64,000 nt of DNA from Streptomyces atroolivaceus. GTDB taxonomy: Bacteria; Actinomycetota; Actinomycetes; Streptomycetales; Streptomycetaceae. Positions 1-9,095 of the stretch are shown here, in pieces. Position numbers and translations under genes: made by a program. The notes under the pieces were generated by a model, which saw nothing but the letters and a program-made list of their open reading frames with translations, had not been told where the DNA came from and searched no databases. Where the stretch lies: NCBI RefSeq assembly GCF_000717025.1, contig NZ_JNXG01000021.1, positions 62,001 through 126,000 of the forward strand, in the 5' to 3' direction. Each line of letters opens with the position of its first letter. Positions within the stretch are counted from its first letter, which is position 1.

Positions 1-249
1 CCGCACCGGCGTGGGCGCGATGTCGGTGAACTCGAGCCGGACGGGAACGCGTTCCCCCGGTCGGGTGGTGCCTCCCTCGGACGGTTCGTGCAGGTGGATG
101 TGCCCTATCGCGGCCGTGCCGTCGAGGCGGTGAACCTCGACGGGGTCGTGCCCATCGCTCACCACGGTCATCGAATGGGCGGCGGTCAGGATCGACAGCA
201 CGCGTTCGGCGGCGGTGGGCTGTGTGACGCGGGAGTGGGAAGGACGCAT
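1..249 (-). CDS. DUF2470-domain protein, N-terminal part (runs off window)
   Basis: The first 83 codons are present and the 3' end lies left of the window. The product begins MRPSHSRVTQPTAAERVLSI and continues with the DUF2470 pattern (TAAERV, a histidine in a TAAHSMT segment, DGHDPVEVHRLDG, then RVPVRLEFTDIAP). DUF2470 occurs in HugZ-like heme-utilisation proteins and in many short actinobacterial proteins of unproven function. A GGAGA Shine-Dalgarno lies just upstream of the ATG. A perfect-looking iron box sits about 45 bp upstream, so iron repression by a DmdR1/IdeR-type regulator is the likely control. Family confidence is good; the biochemical role is not established. Confidence 0.72.
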   Translation of the reverse strand, partial: MRPSHSRVTQPTAAERVLSILTAAHSMTVVSDGHDPVEVHRLDGTAAIGHIHLHEPSEGGTTRPGERVPVRLEFTDIAPTPVR

Positions 250-294
250 CCAAGTTCTCCAGAGGAGCCGGCGGGGAGACCTCATTGCACTTAC

Positions 295-313
295 TTAGGT
301 ATGCCTAACCTAA
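295..313. promoter_or_regulatory. Iron box (DmdR1/IdeR-type operator)
   Basis: The 19-bp sequence TTAGGTATGCCTAACCTAA matches the actinobacterial iron-box consensus (TTAGGTTAGGCTAACCTAA type) with only central differences. It lies upstream of the leftward DUF2470 gene. Regulation is inferred from the motif. Confidence 0.8.
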
Positions 314-771
314 CCTATGAATCGAGGATCGGGTAGCGCGGTGCCGGTTAAGGGTGTTCCCCGCTCGGTGGCCCGCCCTCGGGCCGGCTACGGCGGGCGC
401 TCCGGCATCGCGCCCTGACGTGCGGCCGGGCCTCACCGCTGACGAGGCCCCCGCCCCGGCCCGTCTCCATGAGGGCTCCGACCCGTTCGGCCGGCATGAG
501 CTTCGCCGACATCGTCCGGGAAGCGATGACGTCCTCCCCGGCGCACGGCTGCGAGGCCGGCTGTTCTGGCGTTACGCGCTCGCATGGGTTCACCCCTGAG
601 CGGCCCTGGGGCTTGCGGGCCGGCGTTCCGCGTCGGGTTCACCTGTACGCCAAGCGCGGGCGGGCGGTGCCACGGGTACGGCTGCACCCCCACGGACGTC
701 GAACTGCCCGTGGGTGCCCCGGCACCGAATTTGGGAGAACGGAGCCGGGGCTCAGCAGCCTCGAGAGTCGC
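314..771. other. Intergenic stretch without a convincing gene
   Basis: This 458-bp stretch separates the iron-box promoter from the end of the L32 gene. Several open frames exist on both strands, but they overlap one another, have arginine/proline-rich compositions typical of high-GC shadow frames, and resemble no family I know. I see no repeat or RNA gene in it. Confidence 0.4.
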
Positions 772-942
772 TCAGTCCTCGGGATGCAGGAGGCCGCGCT
801 GATACGCCTTCACCAGCCGCTGGGGTACCTGATGGACGGTCCCCTCGATCGTGACCGGAACCAGCTGGGGTGTGGTGGCCTTCCATCGGGCGCGACGGTG
901 GCGGGTGTTGCTACGGGACATCTTCCGCTTCGGGACTGCCAT
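772..942 (-). CDS. rpmF: 50S ribosomal protein L32, cysteine-free (zinc-independent) paralogue
   Basis: The 56-aa product starts [20 protein letters not shown], the invariant L32 N-terminus. The usual C-terminal zinc ribbon (two CxxC pairs) is absent and there is no cysteine at all. It is therefore the C-minus form that replaces zinc-containing L32 when zinc is scarce. The ATG is preceded by a perfect AGGAGG. A Zur-type inverted repeat lies about 47-68 bp upstream. It acts in the large ribosomal subunit. A longer in-frame extension upstream is possible but would run through the Zur box, so this start is preferred. Confidence 0.92.
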   Translation of the reverse strand: MAVPKRKMSRSNTRHRRARWKATTPQLVPVTIEGTVHQVPQRLVKAYQRGLLHPED

Positions 943-988
943 GAGGGCCTCCTGGGCCGGTTCGGGTGCCGATGGCCGGGACGCTATA

Positions 989-1010
989 TGGAAATGATAG
1001 TCAATTTCAA
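989..1010. promoter_or_regulatory. Zur box upstream of the cysteine-free L32 gene
   Basis: An imperfect inverted repeat, TGGAAATGATAGTCAATTTC plus AA, has half sites GAAATGA and TCAATTTC. It matches the actinobacterial Zur consensus (TGAAAATGATnnTCATTTTCA type). It lies in an AT-rich pocket directly upstream of rpmF. Zinc-dependent repression is inferred. Confidence 0.75.
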
Positions 1011-1378
1011 AAAGTGCGCCGCCATCCTGCGTCCGGCCTCCTTCGGGACGCGTGTGCCTGGCTGAGCTGCGCGGACGATGGGCGCGAACCGGCGTCGATG
1101 TCGGGACCGTTGACAAAACTGCGGCCTGCTAGAAACCTGTCACCTCGACACCGCAAAATATTGACCAGATCACTCAAAATCCTAAGCAATACGCGCGAGT
1201 TCCCGGCGAGTGGCCCGCTGGCTCTCTGCCGGCGTCCCGGATCGCCCCCCATCGGTGTACCGGCAGCCCGCACCCGGCCGTCGCCGACCGCCGACCGCCG
1301 GACGGCGTACGCGTCGCGCGGTCGGTGACGCGTTGCGGTGCCCTCCCGGTCCCGTAGTCCCACGGAACAGAGGACAAC
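1011..1378. promoter_or_regulatory. Promoter region of the alpha-1,3-glucanase gene
   Basis: This 368-bp region lies between the Zur box and the GH87-type gene. It contains an unusually AT-rich pocket at about 1110-1195. TTGACC at 1161 and TAAGCA at 1183 have a 16-bp spacer and could be a sigma-70-type promoter, but the -10 is poor. AGAGGAC precedes the ATG at 1379. I see no coding gene here. Confidence 0.35.
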
Positions 1379-4300
1379 ATGAGATGGAAGCAACTCGGAT
1401 GGCGGTTCGTCGCCGGCGCGGTGACGGCCGCACTGATGACCGTCGGGATCCTGCCGGTCACCGCCTCGGCGGCCGACCGGAGCCCCGACCTGGCCCTCGG
1501 TAAACAGGTGACCACCAGTGGGTCCCACGGCGCCTACCCGGCGTCGAACGTGACCGACGGCAGCCAACAGACGTACTGGGAGAGCCCCGGCACCTTCCCG
1601 CAGTGGATCCGCATCGACCTCGGAGGCCGGTTCGACGTCGACCAGGTGGTGCTGGCACTTCCGAGCACGTGGGAGCAGCGGACCCAGACACTCGCTGTCC
1701 AGGGCAGCACGGACGGAAGCAGCTTCAGCACCCTGTCGGCCTCGGCCGCCCGGGTGTTCAGTCCCTCGGCGGGCAACACCGTCACCATCGGCTTCACCGC
1801 TGAGCAGGTGCGGTACGTCCGTGTGCAGGTGACCGCCAACACCGGGTGGAACGCCGCGCAGCTCTCCCAGGTGGAGGTCCACGGCGAGGGCGACGCCGGC
1901 CCGCCACCCGCCAACGGCTCCAACCTGGCACTGAACAAGCCGATCGAGGCGTCGTCGTTCACGCAGACCTACGTGGCGGCCAACGCCAATGACGACAAGC
2001 CCGGTACGTACTGGGAGTCGAACGGCTACCCCTCCACGCTGACGGTGAAGCTCGGTGCCGACGCCGACATCGAGGCCGTCGTCATCAAGCTCTCCCCGGA
2101 CCAGGCATGGGCGACCCGCACCCAGAGTGTCCAGGTGCTCGGGCGTGCGCAGGCCGCCGCGGGCTTCACGTCCCTGAAGGACCGTGCCGACCACGTCTTC
2201 GATCCCTCGGGAAACCAGAACACGGTGACCATCCCGGTCACCGGCCGCCACGCGGACGTGCGGCTGACCTTCTTCGCCAACACCGGTGCTCCCGGTGCCC
2301 AGGTCGCCGAGATACAGGTCGTCGGGACCGCCGCTCCCAACCCCGACCTGACCGTCTCCGAGCTGGTGTGGTCACCCGCCTCGCCGTCCGAGAAGGATGA
2401 CGTCACCGTGAAGGCCACCGTCCGCAACGCGGGTACGGCGGCGGCAGCCGCGACGGCCGTGGAGGTCAGTCTGGAGGGCGTGGTCGCAGGCAGCGCACCG
2501 GTGGAGGGCCTCGCCGCCGGAGCCTCGGCCACCGTGTCGGTGGGCGTAGGGAAACGGCCGACGGGCACGTACAGCGTGTCGGCGGCGGTCGACCCGACCG
2601 ACACGGTCGTCGAGCAGGACAACGGCAACAACAGCCGCACCGCATCGTCGAAGCTCGTGGTCGGCCGGAGTCCCGGACCCGACCTGGAGGTTCTCGGCAT
2701 CACCACCAGCCCGTCGAACCCCGCCGTGGGCGCCGCCGTCACCTTCAGCGTGTCCGTCCACAACCGGGGCACCGCCGCCGTGAGTTCCTCGACGGTCACC
2801 CGCCTCCTGGTGGAGAACGTCACGCTGAACGGCGCCACCGGGGCCGTCCCCGCCGGAGGCACGGTCACCGTGCCCATCAGCGGGAACTGGACCGCGAAGA
2901 GCGGTGGGGCCAACCTGACCGCCACCGCGGATGCGACCGGAGCCGTCACCGAGACCGACGAGAACAACAACGTCTTCTCCCGTGCCCTCGTGGTCGGCCG
3001 CGGGGCAGCGGTCCCCTACACCGAGTACGAGGCCGAACACGGTTCCTACAAGGGGACGTTGCTCAAGTCGGACCAGAAACGCACCTTCGGACACACCAAC
3101 TTCGCCACGGAGTCCTCCGGCCGCGAATCCGTACGGCTCGACTCCGGCGGCGAGTACGTCGAGGTCACCTCGACCGTGCCGTCGAACTCGATCGTCGTAC
3201 GGAACTCCGTCCCCGACGCCCCCGGCGGCGGCGGGGCCGAGGCCACGATCAGCCTGTACGCCGACAACACCTTCGTCCGGAAGCTGACGCTCTCCTCCAA
3301 GCACAGCTGGCTGTACGGCGACACCGACAGTCCGGAGGGCCTGACGAACCAGCCGCAGGCGGACGCCCGCAGGCTGTTCGACGAGTCCAACGCCCTGCTC
3401 GGCCGGACCTACCCCGCCGGGACGAAGTTCCGCCTCCAGCGCGACGCGGGGGACTCGGCCTCCTTCTACATCATCGACCTCGTCGACCTGGAGCAGGTGG
3501 CGTCCCCGGCGAGCCGGCCGGCCGGCTGCACCTCGATCACCACGTACGGAGCCGTCCCGAACGACGGGATCGACGACACGGACGCCATCCAGCGAGCGGT
3601 GACGGCCGATCAGAACGGTGACATCGGCTGCGTATGGATCCCGCCGGGTCAGTGGCGGCAGGAGCAGAAGATCCTGACCGACGACCCTCTGAACCGGGGC
3701 GAGTTCAACCAGGTCGGGATCAGGGACGTCACGATCCGCGGCGCGGGCATGTGGCACTCCCAGCTGTACACACTCACGCCGCCCCAGGACGCGGGCGGCA
3801 TCAACCACCCGCACGAGGGCAACTTCGGCTTCGACATCGACGACAACACCAAGATCTCGGACCTGGCCATCTTCGGCTCCGGCACCATCCGGGGCGGGGA
3901 CGGCGACGCCGAGGGCGGGGTGGGCCTCAACGGGCGCTTCGGCGAGGACACCGAGATCACCAACGTGTGGCTGGAGCACGCGAACGTGGGGGTCTGGGTC
4001 GGCCGCGACCACTCCAACATCCCGGACCTCTGGGGGCCGGGTGACGGGGTCGAGTTCACGGGCATGCGGGTCCGCAACACCTACGCGGACGGCATCAACT
4101 TCGCCAACGGCACGCGCAACTCGACGGTGTTCAATTCGTCCTTCAGGAACACCGGAGACGACTCACTGGCCGTCTGGTCGAGCAAGTACGTGAAGAACCC
4201 CTCGGTGGACATCGGCCACGACAACCACTTCCGCAACAACACGATCCAGCTGCCGTGGAGGGCCAACGGAATTGCCGTCTACGGGGGTCACGGCAACACG

Positions 4301-4768
4301 ATCGAGAACAACATCATCGCCGACACCATGAACTACCCCGGCATCATGCTGGCGACGGACCACGACCCGCTGCCCTTCTCCGGGGAGACCCTCATCGCCA
4401 ACAACGCTCTCCACCGCACAGGCGGGGCGTTCTGGGGCGAGGCCCAGGAGTTCGGCGCGATCACGCTGTTCGCGGCCGGTCAGGACATCCCAGGTGTCAC
4501 GATCCGCGACACCGACATCCACGACTCGACCTACGACGGGATCCAGTTCAAGTCGGGTGGCGGCTCCGTGCCCGGAGCGCGGATCTCGCACGTCCGCATC
4601 GACAAGTCCGTCAACGGCGCGGGGATCCTGGCCCATGGAGGCGCACGGGGCAGTGCGACGCTGACCGACGTGACCATCACCGGGTCGAACGACGGCGACG
4701 TGGTGATCGAACCCGGATCACAGTTCGTCATCAACGGCAGCGCGGGCAGGGCGCCCGGCCGCGACTAG
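1379..4768 (+). CDS. Secreted multidomain alpha-1,3-glucanase (mutanase), GH87 type
   Basis: This 1129-aa protein has a Sec signal peptide (cleavage probably after ASA near residue 32). It is followed by two discoidin/F5-8C modules (about 33-170 and 180-320), two CARDB modules (about 320-430 and 434-545), a CBM6/35-like module (about 547-715), and a right-handed beta-helix catalytic domain from about 717 (TTYGAVPNDGIDDTDAIQRA). In the helix, D904 (YADGIN) and D927-D928 (TGDDSLA) have the same 23- and 24-residue spacing I recall for the three catalytic aspartates of bacterial GH87 enzymes. It should cleave alpha-1,3-glucan (fungal wall or dental-type glucan) outside the cell. A generic pectate-lyase-superfamily enzyme is the alternative. 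Confidence 0.78.
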   Translation: MRWKQLGWRFVAGAVTAALMTVGILPVTASAADRSPDLALGKQVTTSGSHGAYPASNVTDGSQQTYWESPGTFPQWIRIDLGGRFDVDQVVLALPSTWEQRTQTLAVQGSTDGSSFSTLSASAARVFSPSAGNTVTIGFTAEQVRYVRVQVTANTGWNAAQLSQVEVHGEGDAGPPPANGSNLALNKPIEASSFTQTYVAANANDDKPGTYWESNGYPSTLTVKLGADADIEAVVIKLSPDQAWATRTQSVQVLGRAQAAAGFTSLKDRADHVFDPSGNQNTVTIPVTGRHADVRLTFFANTGAPGAQVAEIQVVGTAAPNPDLTVSELVWSPASPSEKDDVTVKATVRNAGTAAAAATAVEVSLEGVVAGSAPVEGLAAGASATVSVGVGKRPTGTYSVSAAVDPTDTVVEQDNGNNSRTASSKLVVGRSPGPDLEVLGITTSPSNPAVGAAVTFSVSVHNRGTAAVSSSTVTRLLVENVTLNGATGAVPAGGTVTVPISGNWTAKSGGANLTATADATGAVTETDENNNVFSRALVVGRGAAVPYTEYEAEHGSYKGTLLKSDQKRTFGHTNFATESSGRESVRLDSGGEYVEVTSTVPSNSIVVRNSVPDAPGGGGAEATISLYADNTFVRKLTLSSKHSWLYGDTDSPEGLTNQPQADARRLFDESNALLGRTYPAGTKFRLQRDAGDSASFYIIDLVDLEQVASPASRPAGCTSITTYGAVPNDGIDDTDAIQRAVTADQNGDIGCVWIPPGQWRQEQKILTDDPLNRGEFNQVGIRDVTIRGAGMWHSQLYTLTPPQDAGGINHPHEGNFGFDIDDNTKISDLAIFGSGTIRGGDGDAEGGVGLNGRFGEDTEITNVWLEHANVGVWVGRDHSNIPDLWGPGDGVEFTGMRVRNTYADGINFANGTRNSTVFNSSFRNTGDDSLAVWSSKYVKNPSVDIGHDNHFRNNTIQLPWRANGIAVYGGHGNTIENNIIADTMNYPGIMLATDHDPLPFSGETLIANNALHRTGGAFWGEAQEFGAITLFAAGQDIPGVTIRDTDIHDSTYDGIQFKSGGGSVPGARISHVRIDKSVNGAGILAHGGARGSATLTDVTITGSNDGDVVIEPGSQFVINGSAGRAPGRD

Positions 4769-4868
4769 GCACGGCCCGCCTCCTGGCCGGCCCGCCGTCG
4801 TGCGAGCCGGTCAGGGGGTGCGGGTGGGACGAGTCCGTGCGGCCGGGTGAGCCCGCGCTCCCGGGACC

Positions 4869-5630
4869 TCACATGAGCTCGACCAGGCCCCGGTACGGTT
4901 CGAGCCGCGCGTCCCCTGGCTCCAGGTCGGTGACCAGGATGTCGACCTCGTCCAGCGGAAGACACCTGGCCACGGCGCGGTGGCCCAGCTTCGAGGAGTC
5001 CACAGCCAGGACGGTCCGCCGGGAGACGGCTGTGAGAGCGCGCTTCACGGCTGCCTCGTCGGCGGTGAACTCCGTCGACCCGATGGCTTCGTCCAGGTAG
5101 GTCGCGGAGAGGAAGCAGGTGTGCAGGGCGAACTGCTGGAGCGTCACCTGGGCCAGCGGGCCCACCAGGCTGCCGGTGTGCGGGTCCGCGGCGCCGCCGG
5201 TGGCATAGGCCCTGCATCCAGGAGTCCTGGACAGCTCGTGGAAGGTCTCGAAACCCGTGGTCACCGCCGTCAGGTCGCGGACCGTTTGCTGCTTCAGGCA
5301 CCGCGCGAGGCCGTGGGCGGTCGTGGAACCGTCGAAGCCGATACCGCCCTTGTCCGGCACGAGAGTCATGAGCTTCGCGGCGATCATGTCCTTGGCGGCG
5401 ACGGAGCGTCCGAGACGGTGATCGAACGTCCATGCGTCGACGGGCACGGCTCCGCCCCGCACCCGGCGGATCTCGTTCCGCTGCTCCAGTACCTGGAGGT
5501 CGCGCCGGATGGTCATCGTACTGACGTCGCAAGCACGGGCCAGGTCGTCGACGCGACGTACCCCCTCCCGGAGCGCCGTGAGGATCGACGCCCTTCGGTG
5601 GTCCCCCTCGGCAGTGGTCTCCTCTGGCAT
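4869..5630 (-). CDS. DeoR/GlpR-family transcriptional regulator
   Basis: This is a 253-aa protein. Residues about 10-65 form a DeoR winged helix (RRASILTALREG, DDLARACDVSTMTIRRDLQVLEQ, RRVRGGA). Residues 75-235 form the DeoRC sugar-phosphate-sensor domain (IGFDGSTTAHGLARCL, LAVDSSKLGHRA). Members usually repress sugar catabolic operons and release DNA on binding a phosphorylated sugar. It is convergent with the alpha-1,3-glucanase gene, with about 100 bp between stops. Control of that gene is possible but not shown. Confidence 0.88.
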   Translation of the reverse strand: MPEETTAEGDHRRASILTALREGVRRVDDLARACDVSTMTIRRDLQVLEQRNEIRRVRGGAVPVDAWTFDHRLGRSVAAKDMIAAKLMTLVPDKGGIGFDGSTTAHGLARCLKQQTVRDLTAVTTGFETFHELSRTPGCRAYATGGAADPHTGSLVGPLAQVTLQQFALHTCFLSATYLDEAIGSTEFTADEAAVKRALTAVSRRTVLAVDSSKLGHRAVARCLPLDEVDILVTDLEPGDARLEPYRGLVELM

Positions 5631-5956
5631 GGTCTGTTTCTACCACAGCGAACACAGTGGTCCCGGGGGGTTTCCGTGCTTGCCCGGAGCGGTCGAAATC
5701 CGTTCCCGCACTCGGCGCGCGCCTACCGTCGCCAAGTCGCCTTCGGGTGTTGATACGTTTCAGGACGCTTCCGGAATGTGTCATCGATGTTCAATGTCTC
5801 GGTACTCGCACATGGGGGCCAGGGGTGAGTACGGCTGGGCGGGGCCCGGAGGCCTGGCGGGCCCCGGTTCCATCCCCGGCGCCCACGTCGCCTGGAAGCG
5901 GTGCCGGGCCGCCGGGAAGTGGTGGGATGGACCCCGACGATCCCTGAGGGACACGC
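5631..5956. other. Intergenic region between deoR-type gene and next gene
   Basis: This is about 326 bp carrying divergent promoters by position. A moderately AT-rich segment (about 5735-5800) is present. I could not recognise an operator or a coding gene. Confidence 0.35.
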
Positions 5957-6472
5957 GTGCACACGCCTGCCGACTACCTCGAACTGGCCCACGCCGAGAG
6001 CGACGAAGAGGTCCTGCACCGCCTCGCGCGGTGCCCGTACCCGTTCGTGTGGCATGCGCTCGCCGGTAACCCCCGGACTCCACCTGCCGTCCTCCTGGAA
6101 CTGAGTGCGTCTCAGGACAGCGCCTGGAACGACAACAGACTTCTTCGTCTGCCGGCGGGACATCCCCGCGCGGACAGCACCGTCCTGCAAGCCGTCCTCG
6201 GTGCCGTGTCCGGGAAGCTCGCCGAAGGTGAACGGCCGTATGCGGCCGTCCTGGCCCCGGCGGAGCGTCCGGAGCTCGCGGAGGAGGAGATCCGGCGGCT
6301 CGGGACCCTCCGGGGCGCCTCCGCCCGAATGCGCGGCCTGCTCCGCCGGAGCCTCGGCACACGCAGCCGACCGTCACGGAGGAGCACCGGGTCGGAACGG
6401 GTCAGGGGTGGCCCTGCCTGTGGCACGGCCGCCCCTGACCCTCTGCCGTGGGCACCGGAACTCCCGCCGTGA
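5957..6472 (+). CDS. Conserved hypothetical protein with leucine-rich-variant-like N-terminus
   Basis: A 171-aa product starts at GTG with TGAGGG upstream. The N-terminal 75 residues read as short helical repeats (LELAHAESDEEVLHRLARCPYPFVWHALAGNP then RTPPAVLLELSAS). The motif of Asn-Pro followed by Thr-Pro and VLxELA is typical of LRV/HEAT-like repeats in Streptomyces hypotheticals. The C-terminal 40 residues are low-complexity Arg/Pro/Gly and may not be conserved. No enzyme motif is visible. Function unknown; a protein-interaction role is a guess. Confidence 0.6.
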   Translation: MHTPADYLELAHAESDEEVLHRLARCPYPFVWHALAGNPRTPPAVLLELSASQDSAWNDNRLLRLPAGHPRADSTVLQAVLGAVSGKLAEGERPYAAVLAPAERPELAEEEIRRLGTLRGASARMRGLLRRSLGTRSRPSRRSTGSERVRGGPACGTAAPDPLPWAPELPP

Positions 6473-6798
6473 GTGCCTCCGGACCTTCCCGGTCCCGTCG
6501 CCGCGAGGAGGCTCTTTCCGTGCGCCGGGTCCCCGCACTTGCGTGCGCCTTCGAGGGGCGGGAAAAATTGGGGAGGACGAGGAAGTACACGGCTCTTCGC
6601 AGGCGTCGCGGTGCCGGTCGGCACACGGTTCGGGAAGGCGGGGTACGACCACCACGGTCAGCCATGCCAGGACCCGCGCGGGCCGGCCGCGCTGCCCGCG
6701 TCCGGCGGCGAACAGCAGCCGATCCGTGCACGCCACGTGCACGCAGGGCTTGCGGGGCCGTGCGCGCCACCCGCCGCCACGGACACGAGGTGATCTCC
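6473..6798. other. Region upstream of the CsbD-like gene
   Basis: A strong Shine-Dalgarno (GAGGAGG at about 6505) precedes an in-frame GTG at 6520 that would extend the CsbD-like protein to 136 aa. The extension is arginine-rich without recognisable pattern, so I treat it as leader or noise. Confidence 0.3.
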
Positions 6799-6930
6799 GT
6801 GAACAAGATGGCTTCCGCGCTCAGGCTGCTGCGCGGGCGGATCATGGAAGCGGACGGCAAGGCACTGCAGAACCCACGGCTGAGGGACGAGGGCCGCCGG
6901 CTGCAGGACAAGTCGCGCGGGGGGCGGTAG
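6799..6930 (+). CDS. Small CsbD-like stress-response protein
   Basis: The 43-aa product carries the CsbD-type pattern: a Gly followed by Glu-x-x-Gly (LLRGRIMEADGKALQ), then a conserved Pro-x-Leu-x-x-Glu-Gly (NPRLRDEGRRLQ) and a basic tail. CsbD-like proteins are small, hydrophilic, stress-induced and of unknown mechanism. The GTG at 6799 follows GAGG with an 8-nt spacer. An in-frame GTG at 6790 and a distant one at 6520 are alternatives. Confidence 0.6.
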   Translation: MNKMASALRLLRGRIMEADGKALQNPRLRDEGRRLQDKSRGGR

Positions 6931-7106
6931 GTACGGGGCCCGGTCACGGGTGAGCCAGGTGGGGGCCGTGTTACTCCCCGCGGCTGCGGTCCTGGGCCAT
7001 GACCGATGACCGGACGCGGGCTGCCCCTTGCGGGGCACCCCTGGCGGCCCTCATCGCGACCGCGGGTCCGAAGGGTGAGGGCCCGTACCGCGACAGCCGT
7101 GTGCCC

Positions 7107-9095
7107 CTACGGTCGCGCGCGGGGAGCCGGCGGCCCGACCTCTGCCGGCCGTGCCGTTCGCAGCGCGGTGAGCACGGCCAGGGGCGTTGCCGCCGCCCAG
7201 GCCTGCGGTGAGCACGAATGGGGATACGGCACCGGGCGGGGGTGCTGTGCGCGGGAGTAGCCCGCCATCACCTCGGGCAGCCGGTGGCCGTGGTGGGCCG
7301 ACGCCTCCAGCAGGCCCAGGGCCACCGTTCGCGTCTCGTCCCTCAGCCCGCACCGTGCCAGCCCGAGCAGGATGACCGCGTTGTCGTGCGGCCAGGAGGT
7401 GCCCCGGTGATACGAGAGGGGATGGTATCCGGGCTGGCCTGACGCCAGCGTACGGATGGCCCACCCGGAGAAGAAGTCGTCTTCCAGCAGCCGCCGCCCC
7501 ACCCGCTGTGCGTGTCGTTCGTCCAGGATGCCGGACCACAGCAGATGTCCGGCGTCCGACGCCAGGGAGTCGACCTGCCGGCCGGCGCCGTCCAGGGCGA
7601 GGGCCGGGAAGTCGGGGCCGGGCATCCAGAAGTCCCGCAGGAACCGGGCCCGCAGATCGGCGGCAGCGCTCTCGAGCCGGTCGGCGTACGTGGCGTCGTC
7701 CCACAGGGAACGGGCCAGCCGCGCGGTGCGTACCAGCGCGTCGTACGCGTACCCCTGTGCCTCCGCGACGGCTATCGGCCCCTCGGCCTGGGTGCCGTCG
7801 AGGAAGCAGACGGCGCCGTCGGAGTCCTTCCAGTTCTGGTTCACCAGGCCCTGCGGGTCGGGCGAGTAGACCAGGTAGCCGCCGTCGTCCAGACCTCCGT
7901 CGCGGAACATCCAGGTCACGGCGGCCCGGGCCTGGAGCTCGAGGCGGGTGGCGAGCTCGCGGTCACCTGTGGCCTCGGTGTAGCTCTCCAGGAGCACCAG
8001 GAAGAGCGGGGTGGCGTCCACGGAGCCGTAGTAGCGGCCGTAGGGCACCTGGCGGAAGTGAGCCAGTTCGCCGTGCCGGATCTCGTGGACGATGCGCCCC
8101 GGCTGCTCCCCTCGGCCGGTGTCGTACTCCGTGCCCTGGGTCGCCGCGAGGGCGCGCAGGGTCCCCTCCGCCAGTTCCGGCCGGTAGGGCAGCGCGAAGA
8201 GCGAGGTGAACAGGGAGTCGCGCCCGAAGAGGGTGAGGAACCAGGGGACACCTGCCGCCGGTACACACACGCGCTCGCCGTCCGGGCCGGTGGCGGGAAC
8301 CCGAAGCGCCGCCAGATCGCTCAGGCCACGTGCGCATGCGGCGGCCAGACCCTCGGGCGCGTCCGCCGGCAAGGGGAGCGGTGTGCTCGTGAACGCCGAT
8401 GTGAGCGCCCCGTGTTCGGCGACGGCTTCCGCCGGTGAGCCGACCAGGGCCGGCGCGGGTGCGCCATGGGCGTACGCCGTGACGGTGAGCAGGAGTTCGG
8501 CCGCGCCGTGGGCGGGCAGTTCCAGGTGCCAGTCGAGCTGGTGCGCCGTGGCCTGCGCGTCGGAGGGCTCGACGGACACCGGGGCGGGGGAGGCGCACAC
8601 CGCCGTACGGGACAGCCACTCGCCGCGCTCGTAGGTGAAGGTGACTCCCTCCGCGTGGGCGAGTGCCGTGCGCACGGCGCCGGCCTTCTCGTACCGGCGC
8701 TTGTCGGAGCGCAGTTCGAACTGGTCGGCGAAGTCGGCGTCCGCGATCAGGGAGAGGACCGCGGTGGAGGGCGCGGGACGGTTGTTGACCAGTCGCAGAC
8801 GCTCCGTCAGCACACCTGCGGCGACCGCCTGTTCACGGAAGACGGTGTAGGCCGCCGGCTCGTCCCGGGTGCCGGGTGGCGTGAGTACGCACAGGGCCGA
8901 CGCCTCGCCGGACGACGGCACCAGCACGGCCGGTGCGGCACCGTCGACGGTCAGCGCCCAGCGGCTCAGGTGCCGGGCGTCGCGATGGAACAGGCCGTCG
9001 GGGGAGGTACCGCGGCGGCCGCTCACGCCGCCGTCGGTCCCGAGTACGGCGAAGGTGCCCGCGCCGACCAGGGTGGTGTCCGCTGTGGCGTTCAC
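7107..9095 (-). CDS. Glycogen-debranching-type (amylo-alpha-1,6-glucosidase-like) glycosidase
   Basis: This is a 662-aa cytoplasmic protein. The first roughly 230 residues are the beta-sandwich glycogen-debranching N-terminal domain (GLFHRDARHLSRWALTVDG, FELRSDKRRYE). The rest is an (alpha/alpha)6 barrel with typical family strings (PWFLTLFGRDSLFTSLFALPY, GRYYGSVDATPLFL, GTSWPHDNAVILLGLARC). Its ATG overlaps the upstream gene's stop (ATGA), so it is translationally coupled as the last gene of the leftward operon. The family acts on alpha- or beta-linked oligosaccharides and substrates are poorly defined. The operon suggests intracellular trimming of an imported oligosaccharide. Confidence 0.82.
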   Translation of the reverse strand: MNATADTTLVGAGTFAVLGTDGGVSGRRGTSPDGLFHRDARHLSRWALTVDGAAPAVLVPSSGEASALCVLTPPGTRDEPAAYTVFREQAVAAGVLTERLRLVNNRPAPSTAVLSLIADADFADQFELRSDKRRYEKAGAVRTALAHAEGVTFTYERGEWLSRTAVCASPAPVSVEPSDAQATAHQLDWHLELPAHGAAELLLTVTAYAHGAPAPALVGSPAEAVAEHGALTSAFTSTPLPLPADAPEGLAAACARGLSDLAALRVPATGPDGERVCVPAAGVPWFLTLFGRDSLFTSLFALPYRPELAEGTLRALAATQGTEYDTGRGEQPGRIVHEIRHGELAHFRQVPYGRYYGSVDATPLFLVLLESYTEATGDRELATRLELQARAAVTWMFRDGGLDDGGYLVYSPDPQGLVNQNWKDSDGAVCFLDGTQAEGPIAVAEAQGYAYDALVRTARLARSLWDDATYADRLESAAADLRARFLRDFWMPGPDFPALALDGAGRQVDSLASDAGHLLWSGILDERHAQRVGRRLLEDDFFSGWAIRTLASGQPGYHPLSYHRGTSWPHDNAVILLGLARCGLRDETRTVALGLLEASAHHGHRLPEVMAGYSRAQHPRPVPYPHSCSPQAWAAATPLAVLTALRTARPAEVGPPAPRARP

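Noticed and set aside
1110..1135. TTGACA followed by TAGAAA as a consensus promoter for the alpha-1,3-glucanase gene
   Set aside because: The spacer is only 14 bp, too short for a normal sigma-70-type promoter.
6520..6798. An N-terminal extension of the CsbD-like protein from GTG 6520 with a strong Shine-Dalgarno
   Set aside because: The extra 93 residues are Arg-rich noise and CsbD-like proteins are normally about 45-70 aa. It is recorded as an alternative only.
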